A stretch of DNA of 64,000 bases from Riemerella anatipestifer (GCF_035666175.1 NZ_CP142016.1:1860001-1924000); one strand, 5' to 3'; shown: positions 9,056 through 19,006, counted from the stretch's first letter. Translations and numbers: made by a program. The notes: generated by a model not told the origin, from the sequence alone.

Positions 9056-11335
9056 TTATTTTACACTTGCTGTTTTAACTTCAGTAGTCTTAATATCAGT
9101 ACCTAATCTTTGTAGGTAAGCAATAAGTGCTACAATCTCTCTCTTTTCAAGAGGAACAAACTCAGCTCCTTCTTCTTGCTGTTTTTTAGCAAATGCTCTC
9201 TTAACGTCATCAGCTTCAGCATAAATTCTACTTACAATTCCTTTAGCTTGATTGTCCATCCATGCATCTACAGTATCTATTTCAGCTTTAGTGTAAGGCA
9301 CGCTAAATACATTCTTCATAAGTTCTAACTTATCTTTAGTCTGAGAACGATCTAATGTATTAGCAATTAGCCAAGGGTAACGAGGCATTATAGAACCTGC
9401 TGATGTAGCTCTTGGGTTTAGCATGTGCTTAAAGTGCCAAGAATCAGGGTTTCTTCCACCTTCTCTATGTAAGTCTGGACCAGTTCTCTTAGATCCCCAA
9501 AGGAAAGGTCTGTCATATACGAATTCCCCAGCTTTTGAATACTGTCCGTTTTTACCGTTAAATCTAACTACCTCGTCACGGAATGGTCTAATCATTTGAG
9601 AGTGACAAGCGTTACAACCTTCACGGATATATAAATCTCTACCTTCTAATTCTAGAGGAGTGTAAGGTTTAACAGAAGAAATAGTAGGTACATTATCCTT
9701 AACAGTAAGTGTAGGGATAATTTCAACGATACCACCAACTGCTAGTGCAAAAAATGCTAATACAGTTAAATAAAGTGGCATTCTTTCAATCCAAAGGTGA
9801 ACAGTTTCACCTTCTTTTCTTGCATCACTAATTCTAGCAAGTGCAGGTGCTTCTGCAGGTACCTCTTTTTGGAAAGAACCTTTTCTCACAGTAGCTACAA
9901 CATTCACTGCCATAAGAATAGCTCCTAATAGGTAAAGGATACCTCCAAAGAATCTCATCCAATAGTAAGGGATAATTGCAGTTACAGTATCTAACCAGTT
10001 TTTGTAAAGTAGAGTTCCGTCTGGGTTAAATTGTTTCCACATTAAACCTTGAGTAAATCCAGAGATGTACATAGGTACAGCATATAGAATGATACCTAAA
10101 GTACCTAACCAGAAATGCCAGTTAGCTAATTTTACAGACCATAGTTTAGTTCTCCACATAATAGGAACTAGGTAGTAAATCATACCAAACGCCATGAATC
10201 CGTTCCAGCCTAAAGCACCGATGTGAACGTGACCAATTACCCAGTCAGTAAAGTGTCCAATTTTATTTAATGTTTTAGTTGCCAATAGTGGTCCTTCAAA
10301 TGTAGCCATACCGTAGCAAGTAACTGCTACCACGAAGAATTTAAGTATAGGATTTTCTCTTACTTTATCCCAAGCGCCTCTTAATGTTAATAAACCATTA
10401 AGCATACCTCCCCAAGATGGTGCGATAAGGGCAACAGAGAATCCTGTTCCTAACGCTTGAGCCCAAGCTGGTAGAGAAGTGTATTGTAAGTGGTGAGGTC
10501 CAGCCCAAATATAAACGAAAATTAAAGACCAGAAGTGGATAATAGAAAGTTTATAAGAGAATACTGGTCTTTCTGCCGCTTTTGGTAAGAAGTAATACAT
10601 TAGACCAAGTACAGGTGTTGTAAGGAAGAATGCTACGGCGTTGTGTCCGTACCACCATTGTACTAGAGCGTCTTTTACTCCTGAATATGCAGAATAAGAC
10701 TTCCAACCAGTGAAAGAAAGAGGTACCTCCAAGTTATTAAATACATGTAGCATTGTAATACCTACCCAAGTACCAATGTAGAACCAAATAGCTACATAAA
10801 GGTGTCTTACTCTTCTTTTAGCTATTGTACCAAACATGTTAATACCAAAAATAATCCATACCACTGCGATAAGGATATCAATTGGCCATTCGTGTTCAGC
10901 GTACTCTTTAGATGTGTTGATACCCATGAAGAAAGTAATCACCACCGCTACGATAGTAATTTGCCATCCCCAAAAGTTAATCCAAGAAAGTGTATCACTG
11001 TACATTCTTGCTTTCAACAACCTCTGTAATGAGTAATAAACCCCCGCGAAAATAGCGTTTCCAACAAAGGCAAAAATTACTGCACTAGTGTGCAACATTC
11101 TGATTCTCCCAAAACCAAAAGCTCCTTGGGTGTTGATGAGACCTTGTAAATCACCGCTTCTTAAGCTGGCAATTGTAGTGTCATCAGTACCAAATAAAAA
11201 CTCTGGTAGTTCTGGATAGAAAAGCATCGCAGCCGCCGTAAGTCCAAGAATGAAACCAGCTATCCCGAAGACGATGGTTGCATAAAGGAACGCACGCACA
11301 ATGCTGTTGTCATAACTAAACTTTTGTGTTTCCAT
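9056..11335 (-). CDS. ccoNO: Fused cbb3 oxidase subunits I and II (CcoNO)
   Basis: The 759-residue protein joins the catalytic heme-copper subunit and the monoheme cytochrome subunit. Residues 1-480 form the multi-helix CcoN part with conserved histidines at about 82, 231 (GHNAVAF), 281-282 and 369-371 (GHVHIG). From about 515 a membrane anchor leads into the CcoO part, where CNACH (574-578) followed by SQMIRPF binds heme c. CcoN and CcoO are separate in Proteobacteria; the fusion is common in Bacteroidetes. It reduces O2 with high affinity and pumps protons. Confidence 0.97.
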   Translation of the reverse strand: METQKFSYDNSIVRAFLYATIVFGIAGFILGLTAAAMLFYPELPEFLFGTDDTTIASLRSGDLQGLINTQGAFGFGRIRMLHTSAVIFAFVGNAIFAGVYYSLQRLLKARMYSDTLSWINFWGWQITIVAVVITFFMGINTSKEYAEHEWPIDILIAVVWIIFGINMFGTIAKRRVRHLYVAIWFYIGTWVGITMLHVFNNLEVPLSFTGWKSYSAYSGVKDALVQWWYGHNAVAFFLTTPVLGLMYYFLPKAAERPVFSYKLSIIHFWSLIFVYIWAGPHHLQYTSLPAWAQALGTGFSVALIAPSWGGMLNGLLTLRGAWDKVRENPILKFFVVAVTCYGMATFEGPLLATKTLNKIGHFTDWVIGHVHIGALGWNGFMAFGMIYYLVPIMWRTKLWSVKLANWHFWLGTLGIILYAVPMYISGFTQGLMWKQFNPDGTLLYKNWLDTVTAIIPYYWMRFFGGILYLLGAILMAVNVVATVRKGSFQKEVPAEAPALARISDARKEGETVHLWIERMPLYLTVLAFFALAVGGIVEIIPTLTVKDNVPTISSVKPYTPLELEGRDLYIREGCNACHSQMIRPFRDEVVRFNGKNGQYSKAGEFVYDRPFLWGSKRTGPDLHREGGRNPDSWHFKHMLNPRATSAGSIMPRYPWLIANTLDRSQTKDKLELMKNVFSVPYTKAEIDTVDAWMDNQAKGIVSRIYAEADDVKRAFAKKQQEEGAEFVPLEKREIVALIAYLQRLGTDIKTTEVKTASVK

Positions 11336-11340
11336 ATTAA

Positions 11341-11523
11341 CTAATCACTTTTATTGTTTTTCTCTTTATTTTCTTTGTTTTTAGTTTCGTCATCAAGGAG
11401 AATCCTTACTGCAGGAGATTCATCGTCTTCAAACTGTCCTTTTTTTGCTCCGATAATGAATATTATCAAAAAAACGACAGCTAAAGATACACTGCATATG
11501 ACCATTAAATATAATATCTCCAT
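11341..11523 (-). CDS. ccoS: cbb3 oxidase maturation protein CcoS
   Basis: The 60-residue protein has a single N-terminal membrane helix and a FEDDESPAVRILLDDE segment that matches the conserved CcoS signature. CcoS is needed for cofactor insertion into the oxidase. It is the first gene of the ccoS-NO-Q-P-G-H unit, 5 bp upstream of ccoNO. Confidence 0.9.
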   Translation of the reverse strand: MEILYLMVICSVSLAVVFLIIFIIGAKKGQFEDDESPAVRILLDDETKNKENKEKNNKSD

Positions 11524-11531
11524 ACAGTTCG

Positions 11532-11539
11532 CAAATATA
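11532..11539 (-). promoter_or_regulatory. -7 box of the cco operon
   Basis: On the minus strand the bases read TATATTTG, a TAnnTTTG match only 9 bp upstream of the ccoS start. No well-spaced TTTG is seen. The gap to the ATPase gene (11524-11637) holds no other gene. Confidence 0.5.
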
Positions 11540-11637
11540 AAATTAAATTGCCCCCAAAATTAAGAAAATATAATGACTTAAATCAGTAACTGTTAAAAAA
11601 AGTTAATTTATAACACTTCTAAATAAGATAAAAATGT

Positions 11638-14031
11638 CTAATTTGATTTTTTCTTAAAATATCTAGTCGCTGTTAACCAAGTGGTTGCGGAGGTAAATGA
11701 TACCACGCTTATAGAACTCAAAGGCATTAGTATAGCGGCTACTAGAGGAGATAAGTGTCCTGTAACAGCAAAGCCTAGACCTACCACATTATATAATATA
11801 CTTATAACAAAAGTAGCTGATACTATTTTAATAGCATCTTTACTTAGAGCTAAATAGTCTGGTAAAAAGTTAATGAATTTGCCGTCCATAATAACATCAG
11901 AAGATGGAGTGAAGGAGTTGGTATCATCGGATACAGCGATCCCTATATTACTTTGTTTTAATGCACCAGCATCGTTAAGTCCATCGCCTAACATAGCTAC
12001 TTTTTGTCCTGAATTTTGTAGGTTTTGTATGTAGTCCAACTTATCTTCTGGAGTTTGGTTGAAGCTCATGTTAGCTACATTTGGAATTATTTTTTTGAGC
12101 TGATTGGTTTCGGAAGCATTATCTCCACTAAGGATGTGGATAGGGTAAGAGTTGAGCTTTTGATACATTTCAGAAAGTCCCTCTCTATACTCATTTCTAA
12201 ATATGAACTTCCCTATAAACTCATCATTTTTACTGATGAAAACAGCAGTTTCTAAGTTTTTGCTTTCTTGTCCTGTAAACGAAGCTGAACCAATTTTATA
12301 AACTTGACTTCTGACCTGAGCGGAGTATCCTTTACCTGCTATTTCTTGGAAGTTTTCTATTGGAAAATATTCGTCAGTTGTTTCTATGTGTTCGTATAAA
12401 TTTTTGGATAGAGGGTGGTTGGAATTTTTGAGTAATGTTTTAATATTTTTTAAATCAAATTCACTAATGGTGCTACCTTCATATTTAATATTAGATTTAG
12501 TGTTGTAGGTAATAGTGCCTGTTTTGTCAAATACGAGTGTGTTGATTTTAGCAAGTTTTTCTATGGTAAGAGTATCCTTAACATAGAATTTTTTTCTACC
12601 TAATATTCTCATAATGTGTCCGAATGTAAACGGAGCTGATAGAGCTAACGCACAAGGGCAGGCTACTATAAGTATTGCAGATATTACTTGAAACATTTTT
12701 TCTAAATCAATTCTATACCAATAGATTCCTGCGATTAGCGTGATGCCTAGTATAATGAATGTAAAATATTTACTTATCTTATTAGTAAGGTTATCTAAAC
12801 CTGTTTCTTTCTGTTTAAAAGCTTCTTTGTTCCATAGTTGGGTAAGGTAGCTTTGGTCTACGGTTTTAATAACTTCTAGCTCCAAAATAGCCCCTTGCTG
12901 CTTAGCTCCTGCGAAAATTTTATCACCTGGTTGTTTAGGTATTGTAGCTGACTCTCCAGTAATAAAACTATTATCAATATTGCCTTCACCGCTAATAAGA
13001 ATAGCGTCTACGGGAATAATCTCTTGATTTCGCACTAAAATTCTATCGCCTACTTTAATTTCAGATAAAAGAATATTTTTTTGTTTACCCTCAAAATCCA
13101 CTTTAGTTACGGCGATAGGATAGAAAGATTTATAATCCCTATCGTAGGATAGTGCGGTGTAGGTTCGCTTTTGGAAAAATTTTCCCATCAACATAAAAAA
13201 TAGCAATCCACACAAGGTGTCAAAATAACCAGGTCCATAATCTGTGGCTATCTCGTAGATACTTCTTCCAAATAGAACGAGTATTCCTAAAACGATAGGT
13301 ATATCTATATTTACAATGTTATTCTTAAGTCCATACCAAGCAGATTTGTAGTAGTCTGAAGCAGAATAAGAAACAACAGGAATGGAAAGTAATAGGGTTA
13401 GAAACCTAAAGAAAGGAGCAAATTGGTTAATCCAATAATCGTTTTCTTTTGTAATCCAAGAAAGATATTCAGGGAGGGCAAACATCATTGCATTTCCGAA
13501 TGCAAATCCTGCTATGGCAAGTTTGATGATTAAATCTCGGTCTGTTTTCTCTACCTTTTTCTCACTAGTTTCTAGATTGATAACAGGTTTGTAGCCAAGA
13601 TTGGTTAAAAACTTAGCAAGTTCACTTAGTTTTAGCTCATTATGATTAAACGAAATTTGTAATGTTTTCTTTGTGAAATTAGCTTGAGAATAGCGTATTT
13701 GTGGATTGATATCTTTGAGGCTTTCAAGTAACCATATACAAGAGGAGCAGTGTATTACAGGTATTTTAAAAGTTACTAAGGTAGAATTGCCTTCCGAAAA
13801 GTCCACAATTTTGTTAAATACCTCAGGGGTGTCTAAGTAGTCAAACTGTGAAGAGCCGTCTGTATTTGGTCGGATTCCAGCGTTTTTATTTAGTTCGTAA
13901 AAGTCACTTAATTGATTGAGATTTAGTATTTCGTAAACTGATTTGCAACCGTTGCAGCAGAACGTTTTTTCGTCAAAAGAAATTCTTTCTTTATCTATCT
14001 CTAGTCCACAGTGAAAACATTTTTCTGACAT
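11638..14031 (-). CDS. Copper-transporting P1B-type ATPase of the oxidase locus (CcoI/FixI type)
   Basis: The 797-residue pump has an N-terminal Cys-rich metal-binding segment (CFHCG, then CCNGC near 25-29) and a heavy-metal-associated domain with CSSC at 95-98. The membrane Cu site CPC is at 458-460 and the phosphorylation motif DKTGT at 502-506, with GDGLNDAGAL further on. CcoI-type pumps export copper to the periplasmic side for the CuB centre. It is just upstream of ccoS on the same strand and starts a divergent pair with the Crp/Fnr regulator. Confidence 0.93.
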   Translation of the reverse strand: MSEKCFHCGLEIDKERISFDEKTFCCNGCKSVYEILNLNQLSDFYELNKNAGIRPNTDGSSQFDYLDTPEVFNKIVDFSEGNSTLVTFKIPVIHCSSCIWLLESLKDINPQIRYSQANFTKKTLQISFNHNELKLSELAKFLTNLGYKPVINLETSEKKVEKTDRDLIIKLAIAGFAFGNAMMFALPEYLSWITKENDYWINQFAPFFRFLTLLLSIPVVSYSASDYYKSAWYGLKNNIVNIDIPIVLGILVLFGRSIYEIATDYGPGYFDTLCGLLFFMLMGKFFQKRTYTALSYDRDYKSFYPIAVTKVDFEGKQKNILLSEIKVGDRILVRNQEIIPVDAILISGEGNIDNSFITGESATIPKQPGDKIFAGAKQQGAILELEVIKTVDQSYLTQLWNKEAFKQKETGLDNLTNKISKYFTFIILGITLIAGIYWYRIDLEKMFQVISAILIVACPCALALSAPFTFGHIMRILGRKKFYVKDTLTIEKLAKINTLVFDKTGTITYNTKSNIKYEGSTISEFDLKNIKTLLKNSNHPLSKNLYEHIETTDEYFPIENFQEIAGKGYSAQVRSQVYKIGSASFTGQESKNLETAVFISKNDEFIGKFIFRNEYREGLSEMYQKLNSYPIHILSGDNASETNQLKKIIPNVANMSFNQTPEDKLDYIQNLQNSGQKVAMLGDGLNDAGALKQSNIGIAVSDDTNSFTPSSDVIMDGKFINFLPDYLALSKDAIKIVSATFVISILYNVVGLGFAVTGHLSPLVAAILMPLSSISVVSFTSATTWLTATRYFKKKSN

Positions 14032-14051
14032 TACCTCAAAAGTTTAACACG

Positions 14052-14102
14052 CAAAAATATAATAAAAAACTTGGTTACACATATTAAAAAATAGTATTTT
14101 TG
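14052..14102. promoter_or_regulatory. Divergent promoters for the copper ATPase and the Crp/Fnr regulator
   Basis: The 89-bp divergent gap holds two TATTTTTG boxes. One is on the minus strand (complement of 14052-14059), for the ATPase. The other is on the plus strand at 14095-14102, for the regulator, preceded by TTGG at 14071-14074 as a near -33 element with a 20-bp spacer. Close packing would let the Crp/Fnr protein affect both genes; this is inference. Confidence 0.5.
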
Positions 14103-14120
14103 CTGATAAATATCAGTTAA

Positions 14121-14834
14121 ATGTCGTTTGAAAAACAGTTAGAAATTGAAAAGAAGTTTCAAGAAGTCTTTAGTGAAGCATTCTTTCGGAAAAACCTTAA
14201 ACCTGAAGATTTTGAGAAATATACATCAAGTAAGGAGGTTTTAAAGTATGATAAGGGAGATGTACTTTTTGATGATGGAGAGCTACCCAAAGGAGTTTAT
14301 TTTGTAGAGAAAGGTACGGCTAAGCTTTCGAAATCTGGGGTTTATGGTAAAGATTATATTCTAAGAATAGTAAAGGAGGGAGATATATTAGGTTATCGTT
14401 CATTACTCTGCGATGAAAACTTTCAAGCTAGGGCCGAAGCGATGACGGAGCTAGAAACTACTTTTGTGCCGTCTGATATTTTTATGCAACTATTAGAGGC
14501 AGATTCTAGATTGTCTTTTGCGATGATGCAAAAAATTGCCTTTGAATTAGGAGAATCATCTAATATCATTACTTTTTTAGCACAAAAAACAGTTAGAGAA
14601 AGATTAGCTGAAATTTTACTTTTACTAGAACTTAAGTTAGGAACAGACCCTGAAGGCTTCATTAAAATATGCCTTACTAGGGAAGAGGTAGCTAATCTTA
14701 TAGGTACAGCAACGGAGAGTGCTATTAGACTTATTTCTGAGTTTAAAAATGATGGTCTTATCGAAGTCGAAGGTAGGAGTATCAAGATAAAAGATTATGA
14801 TAAGTTGAAGAAAGTAGGACATGTGGTTCTCTAA
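14121..14834 (+). CDS. Crp/Fnr family transcriptional regulator
   Basis: The 237-residue protein has a cyclic-nucleotide-binding-like beta-roll (about 35-150, with KGVYFVEKGTAKL) and a C-terminal winged helix with TREEVANLIGTATESAIRLISEFKNDG (about 188-214). Only two cysteines are visible and they are far apart, so the FNR-type N-terminal Fe-S cluster is absent; any oxygen or redox sensing must work differently. Divergence from the copper ATPase of the cbb3 locus suggests it controls microaerobic respiration genes. It has its own promoter. Confidence 0.88.
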   Translation: MSFEKQLEIEKKFQEVFSEAFFRKNLKPEDFEKYTSSKEVLKYDKGDVLFDDGELPKGVYFVEKGTAKLSKSGVYGKDYILRIVKEGDILGYRSLLCDENFQARAEAMTELETTFVPSDIFMQLLEADSRLSFAMMQKIAFELGESSNIITFLAQKTVRERLAEILLLLELKLGTDPEGFIKICLTREEVANLIGTATESAIRLISEFKNDGLIEVEGRSIKIKDYDKLKKVGHVVL

Positions 14835-14854
14835 ATTTTTAATGAAGTAAAAAT

Positions 14855-15670
14855 ATGTCTGTACATTCAGAAATAAAAAAGGTAACTACTGAGGTCTTGC
14901 GAAAAATGAAATTTAGCAAGGAGAAAATTACAATGCTTACGGCATATGATTTCACTACTGCAAAAATGGTAGATGCTGGAGGGGTAGATGCTATTCTAGT
15001 CGGGGACTCAGCAGCCAATGTAATGGCAGGTTATGAAACTACATTGCCAATTACTCTAGACCATATGATATACCATGCACAATCTGTGGTTCGTGGGGTA
15101 GAGAGAGCTTTGGTGGTAGTGGATTTGCCATTTGGAACTTATCAAAGTCACTCTCAAAAAGCTTTAGAGTCAGCAGTGAGAATCATGAAAGAGTCAGAGG
15201 CTCATGCTGTAAAATTAGAAGGAGGAGCAGAAGTTTCAGAAGCGATAAAAAATATCATCAATGCAGGTATTCCTGTAATGGGACATTTGGGGCTTACGCC
15301 ACAATCAATCAATCAATTTGGAACTTACAAGGTAAGAGCAAAAGAAGAAGCAGAGGCTGAAAAACTAATTAAAGACGCTCAGCTATTAGAAGAATTGGGT
15401 TGTTTTGCTGTTGTCTTAGAAAAAATACCGTCCGAGTTAGCTAAAAAAGTAACCGAAAGTATTTCTATCCCTACCATTGGGATAGGTGCCGGTGTTAATT
15501 GCGATGGGCAAGTTTTAGTTTATCAAGATATGATAGGTATGAATCAAGGCTTTTCTCCTAAGTTTCTAAGACGCTACCTAGATCTTTATTCGGAAATTAC
15601 AGGGGCGGTGTCTCAGTATGTTAAAGATGTAAAAACATTGGACTTTCCTAATGAGTCGGAAAGTTATTAA
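14855..15670 (+). CDS. panB: 3-methyl-2-oxobutanoate hydroxymethyltransferase
   Basis: The 271-residue enzyme adds a hydroxymethyl group from methylene-THF to alpha-ketoisovalerate, the first step of pantothenate synthesis. Diagnostic segments are [24 protein letters not shown] (split by metal-binding residues), VKLEGG near 121, [10 protein letters not shown] near 142, and [17 protein letters not shown] near 205. Length is normal. It follows the regulator gene by 20 bp, probably by chance co-orientation. Confidence 0.95.
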   Translation: MSVHSEIKKVTTEVLRKMKFSKEKITMLTAYDFTTAKMVDAGGVDAILVGDSAANVMAGYETTLPITLDHMIYHAQSVVRGVERALVVVDLPFGTYQSHSQKALESAVRIMKESEAHAVKLEGGAEVSEAIKNIINAGIPVMGHLGLTPQSINQFGTYKVRAKEEAEAEKLIKDAQLLEELGCFAVVLEKIPSELAKKVTESISIPTIGIGAGVNCDGQVLVYQDMIGMNQGFSPKFLRRYLDLYSEITGAVSQYVKDVKTLDFPNESESY

Positions 15671-15679
15671 AATTTAATT

Positions 15680-15991
15680 ATGGATAAAAGAACTTTACAG
15701 AGCATTGTTTCTGTTGCGGCGATATTGTGTATTGTAGTGGGTTGGGTTAATCCGTTTTCTCCAGAGATTAACTATATTATTTTTAGACAGGTCTTTTATA
15801 TTCTTGTTGGGGGAAGTTTTGTTCTTATGGGAGGTATGTTGCCTAATAAAAAATACTCCTATTTAATGTATCTAGCAGCTGGGCTTTGTATTGTAGGGGC
15901 TTTTTTACCTATGGGCTCTTCTTTTGAGGTTATTAAAACAGTGGGGTTACTTCTTGGGGTGGTAATTTCTTTTGTTGGTCGTAGAGGTTAA
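15680..15991 (+). CDS. Small four-helix membrane protein, function unknown
   Basis: The 103-residue protein is almost entirely hydrophobic, with about four membrane segments separated by short loops such as NPFSPEINY and GGMLPNKKYSY. No family could be assigned. It starts 9 bp after panB and ends 9 bp before the pseudouridine synthase gene, so the three form a tight unit. Confidence 0.7.
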   Translation: MDKRTLQSIVSVAAILCIVVGWVNPFSPEINYIIFRQVFYILVGGSFVLMGGMLPNKKYSYLMYLAAGLCIVGAFLPMGSSFEVIKTVGLLLGVVISFVGRRG

Positions 15992-16000
15992 TGATTATTT

Positions 16001-16693
16001 ATGATTCAAGAACAGATTCTTTATGAGGATAATCATTTGCTAGTTATCAATAAAAAAGCTGGACAATTAGTACAAGGAGATAAAACAGGTGATGCCTCGC
16101 TACTAGAACTGATAAAGGATTTTATAAAATCACGAGATAATAAGCCAGGCAACGTTTTTTTAGGATTGGTTCATAGGATAGACCGTCCAACATCAGGATT
16201 GGTGATTTATGCTAAAACATCTAAAGCTCTTACGAGACTTACCCAAATGATTAAAAATAGAGAAGTTAAAAAAACTTATTGGGCGATAGTTCCCAAAGAA
16301 ATGATTTCTCCATCTCAAAAATTAGTTCATTATCTCAAAAAGAATGAAAAAAATAACAAAGCGATAATCTTTACTAAACCTACGGAAGGTGCTAAGCAAG
16401 CTATTTTATCCTATAATTTAATATTAAGTTTAGATAATTATTTGCTTTTAGAGATAGATTTAGAAACAGGTCGTCATCACCAAATTAGGGCTCAGCTGTC
16501 TAAGATAGGAGTTCCTATAAAAGGGGATTTAAAATATGGAGCCTCTCGTTCTAATTCAGATGGAGGAATTTCTCTTCACGCAAGAAGGTTAGATTTTATT
16601 CACCCTGTATCCAAAGAAAAAATAACCATTGTGGCTCCTGTACCATCTCACGATTCTGTTTGGCGAGCGTGTGAGGACGGAATAATACAATAA
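16001..16693 (+). CDS. RluA family pseudouridine synthase
   Basis: The 230-residue enzyme isomerises uridine to pseudouridine in RNA. The catalytic motif HRIDRPTSGLVIYAKT (about 58-73) has the essential Asp. GRHHQIRAQL near 155 and the final HPVSKE segment are also typical. There is no S4 domain, as in RluC/RluE-like short members, so substrate position (rRNA or tRNA) cannot be read from sequence. Confidence 0.9.
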   Translation: MIQEQILYEDNHLLVINKKAGQLVQGDKTGDASLLELIKDFIKSRDNKPGNVFLGLVHRIDRPTSGLVIYAKTSKALTRLTQMIKNREVKKTYWAIVPKEMISPSQKLVHYLKKNEKNNKAIIFTKPTEGAKQAILSYNLILSLDNYLLLEIDLETGRHHQIRAQLSKIGVPIKGDLKYGASRSNSDGGISLHARRLDFIHPVSKEKITIVAPVPSHDSVWRACEDGIIQ

Positions 16694-16694
16694 T

Positions 16695-17780
16695 TTATCT
16701 TCTAAAATTTGCTATATCTAGCTTTAGTGAGAAAAAGTTAGAATAGAAATTACTTCCTCCAATGCCAGAATTGGTGATGGCATAATCTAACGTTAAACCT
16801 TTATAGCGAATACCTAGACCTGCACTTGGTTGAAATGATAATTGTCTTTTTTGACTTTCAAGGTCTGTAATATTTTGAAATCGGTTAACACCTAATCTTA
16901 CAAAAATCATTTTTTGAAAAGAAAGTTCACTTCCTAGATAAGGTGTGATACTTGCGAAATCTGTGGAAATAAGTGCTGCAGTTTTTGTAAAATCAACATT
17001 AAGACCTGCCTCTGAGAGAAAGTCAAAATCACGATTGAGTTCAAAGTTTTTGCTAACTCCTAAGTTTAATTTCGGCATAGATAGTTCCATTTTGTTCTTA
17101 GGAGCAGGGTTGAATTCTTCTCCGTTAACTACGGTAGAAAGTTCTTTTTCGTTTATAGACCAAAAGTTAACGGTAGTAGTAGCATCTCTAAGCATCGCGC
17201 CGTAATTCCATCCTTTGTCCGAATGGTAGATGGCTCCTATATCAAACCCAAATCCAAATCCGTTAGCAAATTTCCCTACATTTCTATAAACTAGTTTGGC
17301 ATTAACACCGACATCTAACTTGTGGTTTGGACGAAAAGCATAGGAGAGTAGTGCGGCATAATCGGCTTGAGAGAATTTTGTAATTCTATCATAATCTATA
17401 TTACCTTCACCGTCTATCATTTGAGTAGTGTTGAGAATATTGTCCACGCCCAATCTTATCAAAGAAAAAGCTACAATACCTTTGTTGTAATCCAAAGGCT
17501 TTGCAAATGCCATATAATCATATTTAGCAATGCTTTCAAAATATTCGGCGTGCATAGCGGAAGCTTGCCAATCGTTTTCAATTTTTGCTAATCCAGCAGG
17601 GTTCCACATTGAAGAATAAACATCATCTTGGTTAGAAATAACAGCTCCTCCCATAGCGAGACCTCTAGCACCAGCACCAATGTTTAGAAATTCATTAGAA
17701 TATTTCCTAACGATTTGGGCAATATTTAGATTGAAAACTAATAGTAATATGAGGGTAATAATTTTAAATAAAGTCTTCAT
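16695..17780 (-). CDS. PorV/PorQ-like outer-membrane beta-barrel protein
   Basis: The 361-residue protein has a signal peptide (first ~20 residues) and the FLNIGAGARGLAMGGAVISNQDD motif followed by MWNPAGLA, the hallmark of the PorV/PorQ/UPF0164 family. Alternating hydrophobic strands extend to a C-terminal aromatic/basic end. PorV carries cargo in the type IX secretion system; this looks like the PorV2-type paralogue common in Flavobacteriia. Whether it acts in secretion or as a FadL-like channel cannot be told. It starts 8 bp downstream of the EamA gene stop. Confidence 0.8.
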   Translation of the reverse strand: MKTLFKIITLILLLVFNLNIAQIVRKYSNEFLNIGAGARGLAMGGAVISNQDDVYSSMWNPAGLAKIENDWQASAMHAEYFESIAKYDYMAFAKPLDYNKGIVAFSLIRLGVDNILNTTQMIDGEGNIDYDRITKFSQADYAALLSYAFRPNHKLDVGVNAKLVYRNVGKFANGFGFGFDIGAIYHSDKGWNYGAMLRDATTTVNFWSINEKELSTVVNGEEFNPAPKNKMELSMPKLNLGVSKNFELNRDFDFLSEAGLNVDFTKTAALISTDFASITPYLGSELSFQKMIFVRLGVNRFQNITDLESQKRQLSFQPSAGLGIRYKGLTLDYAITNSGIGGSNFYSNFFSLKLDIANFRR

Positions 17781-17788
17781 ATATTATT

Positions 17789-18676
17789 TTAATGACTTGT
17801 TTTTAATACTTTTTTTCGTTTTGCTTTTATGATGCCATTGGCGACTATGGAAAGAATCATAATCCCAGCTCCTACATAAAACATAGGGTTCATATGTTCG
17901 GATTCGCCGAAAATAAGATAGGCTAAAATAATTCCGTACACAGGTTCTAAATTTACAGTTAGTATAAGTGTGAATGGCGAAATCACTTTCATTAAGCTAG
18001 TAGATTCTATCATAGGATATGCAGTAAAGCCAATAGCGAGAATTAGCACTAGCAGAGCGTCTTTAATTCCTATCTCGTGTATGTTATCAAGAGTTCCATT
18101 GATGCCTAATATAACACTTACGAGAAGCCAACCGCCTATCATTTCATAGAAAATAATATGGCTAGCAGAAGTTGTTTGTGATAATTTTCCGTTAAGAATA
18201 GAAAAAATAGTTCCTAGCAAAGCACAAGTAGCTCCGTAGATAATACCTTCTACATATCTAAACTCCGTTTTAAAGATAAGCCCCATTCCTCCCAATATCA
18301 CAATGCCTATAGCAACTTCCGTCCAGTCTAGTTTTCTTTTATAGATGATGGGTTCTGTTATAGAAGCAAAAATAGTGGATAGAGCTACGCAACTGAGAGC
18401 AATAGATACATTAGAAACCTTAATAGACTCAAAGAAAAATAACCAATGAAGCCCCATAATAACGCCAATACCTAGTAGTTGTAATAGGCGTGTAGATGAA
18501 AGTTTAATGCTCTTTCTCCTAATAAGCCTCAAGAATACAAATAGTACTAAAGCGGTCAGTCCCATTCTGTAAAAAACTAAAGAATAGGTGTCTAGACTAA
18601 TCATTTTACCAAGTATAGCAGTGAATCCCCACATAAATACAATGAGGTGTAGCCTAAAGGTTGTATTGTTCCACAT
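17789..18676 (-). CDS. EamA/DMT-family transporter
   Basis: The 295-residue protein has ten predicted membrane helices in two EamA repeats (about 8-130 and 145-280), each ending with a proline/glycine-rich segment. The second repeat has LTVNLEPVYGIILAYLIFGE, typical of the drug/metabolite transporter superfamily. Substrate is unknown. It has a short divergent gap with rpsU and is probably co-transcribed with the PorV-like gene. Confidence 0.87.
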   Translation of the reverse strand: MWNNTTFRLHLIVFMWGFTAILGKMISLDTYSLVFYRMGLTALVLFVFLRLIRRKSIKLSSTRLLQLLGIGVIMGLHWLFFFESIKVSNVSIALSCVALSTIFASITEPIIYKRKLDWTEVAIGIVILGGMGLIFKTEFRYVEGIIYGATCALLGTIFSILNGKLSQTTSASHIIFYEMIGGWLLVSVILGINGTLDNIHEIGIKDALLVLILAIGFTAYPMIESTSLMKVISPFTLILTVNLEPVYGIILAYLIFGESEHMNPMFYVGAGIMILSIVANGIIKAKRKKVLKTSH

Positions 18677-18753
18677 TTGATTTAAAATAATACTGCAAAG
18701 AACGAAAATAAATACTAAAACATCAATTTTTTATACAAAAAACTTAGCCTACA

Positions 18754-18785
18754 TTTGGAATATAAAAATTAAAGCCTTACTTTTG
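18754..18785 (+). promoter_or_regulatory. rpsU promoter
   Basis: TTTG at 18754-18757 and TACTTTTG at 18778-18785 are separated by 20 bp, a good TTTG-N19-21-TAnnTTTG promoter. The start codon of rpsU is 24 bp downstream. Confidence 0.75.
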
Positions 18786-18808
18786 CACCCGAAAATGAGA
18801 TGTAAACT

Positions 18809-19006
18809 ATGCTAGTAATTCCAGTAAAAGATGGAGAAGCCATCGACAGAGCGCTGAAAAAATACAAAAGGAAATTTGACAAAACTGGTGTTGTACGTGC
18901 TTTAAGAGCAAGACAGCAGTATGTTAAGCCTTCTGTACTTAGAAGACAGCAGATTTTAAGAGCGGCTCACAAGCAAAGAGCTTTAAGCAAAGAAGAACAA
19001 GCATAA
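18809..19006 (+). CDS. rpsU: 30S ribosomal protein S21
   Basis: The 65-residue basic protein matches S21: VKDGEAIDRALKKYKRKFDKTGVV, then RRQQILRAAHKQRAL. S21 sits in the small-subunit platform near the anti-Shine-Dalgarno end of 16S rRNA. The gene has a strong promoter and a strong terminator and is therefore an independent unit. Confidence 0.95.
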   Translation: MLVIPVKDGEAIDRALKKYKRKFDKTGVVRALRARQQYVKPSVLRRQQILRAAHKQRALSKEEQA

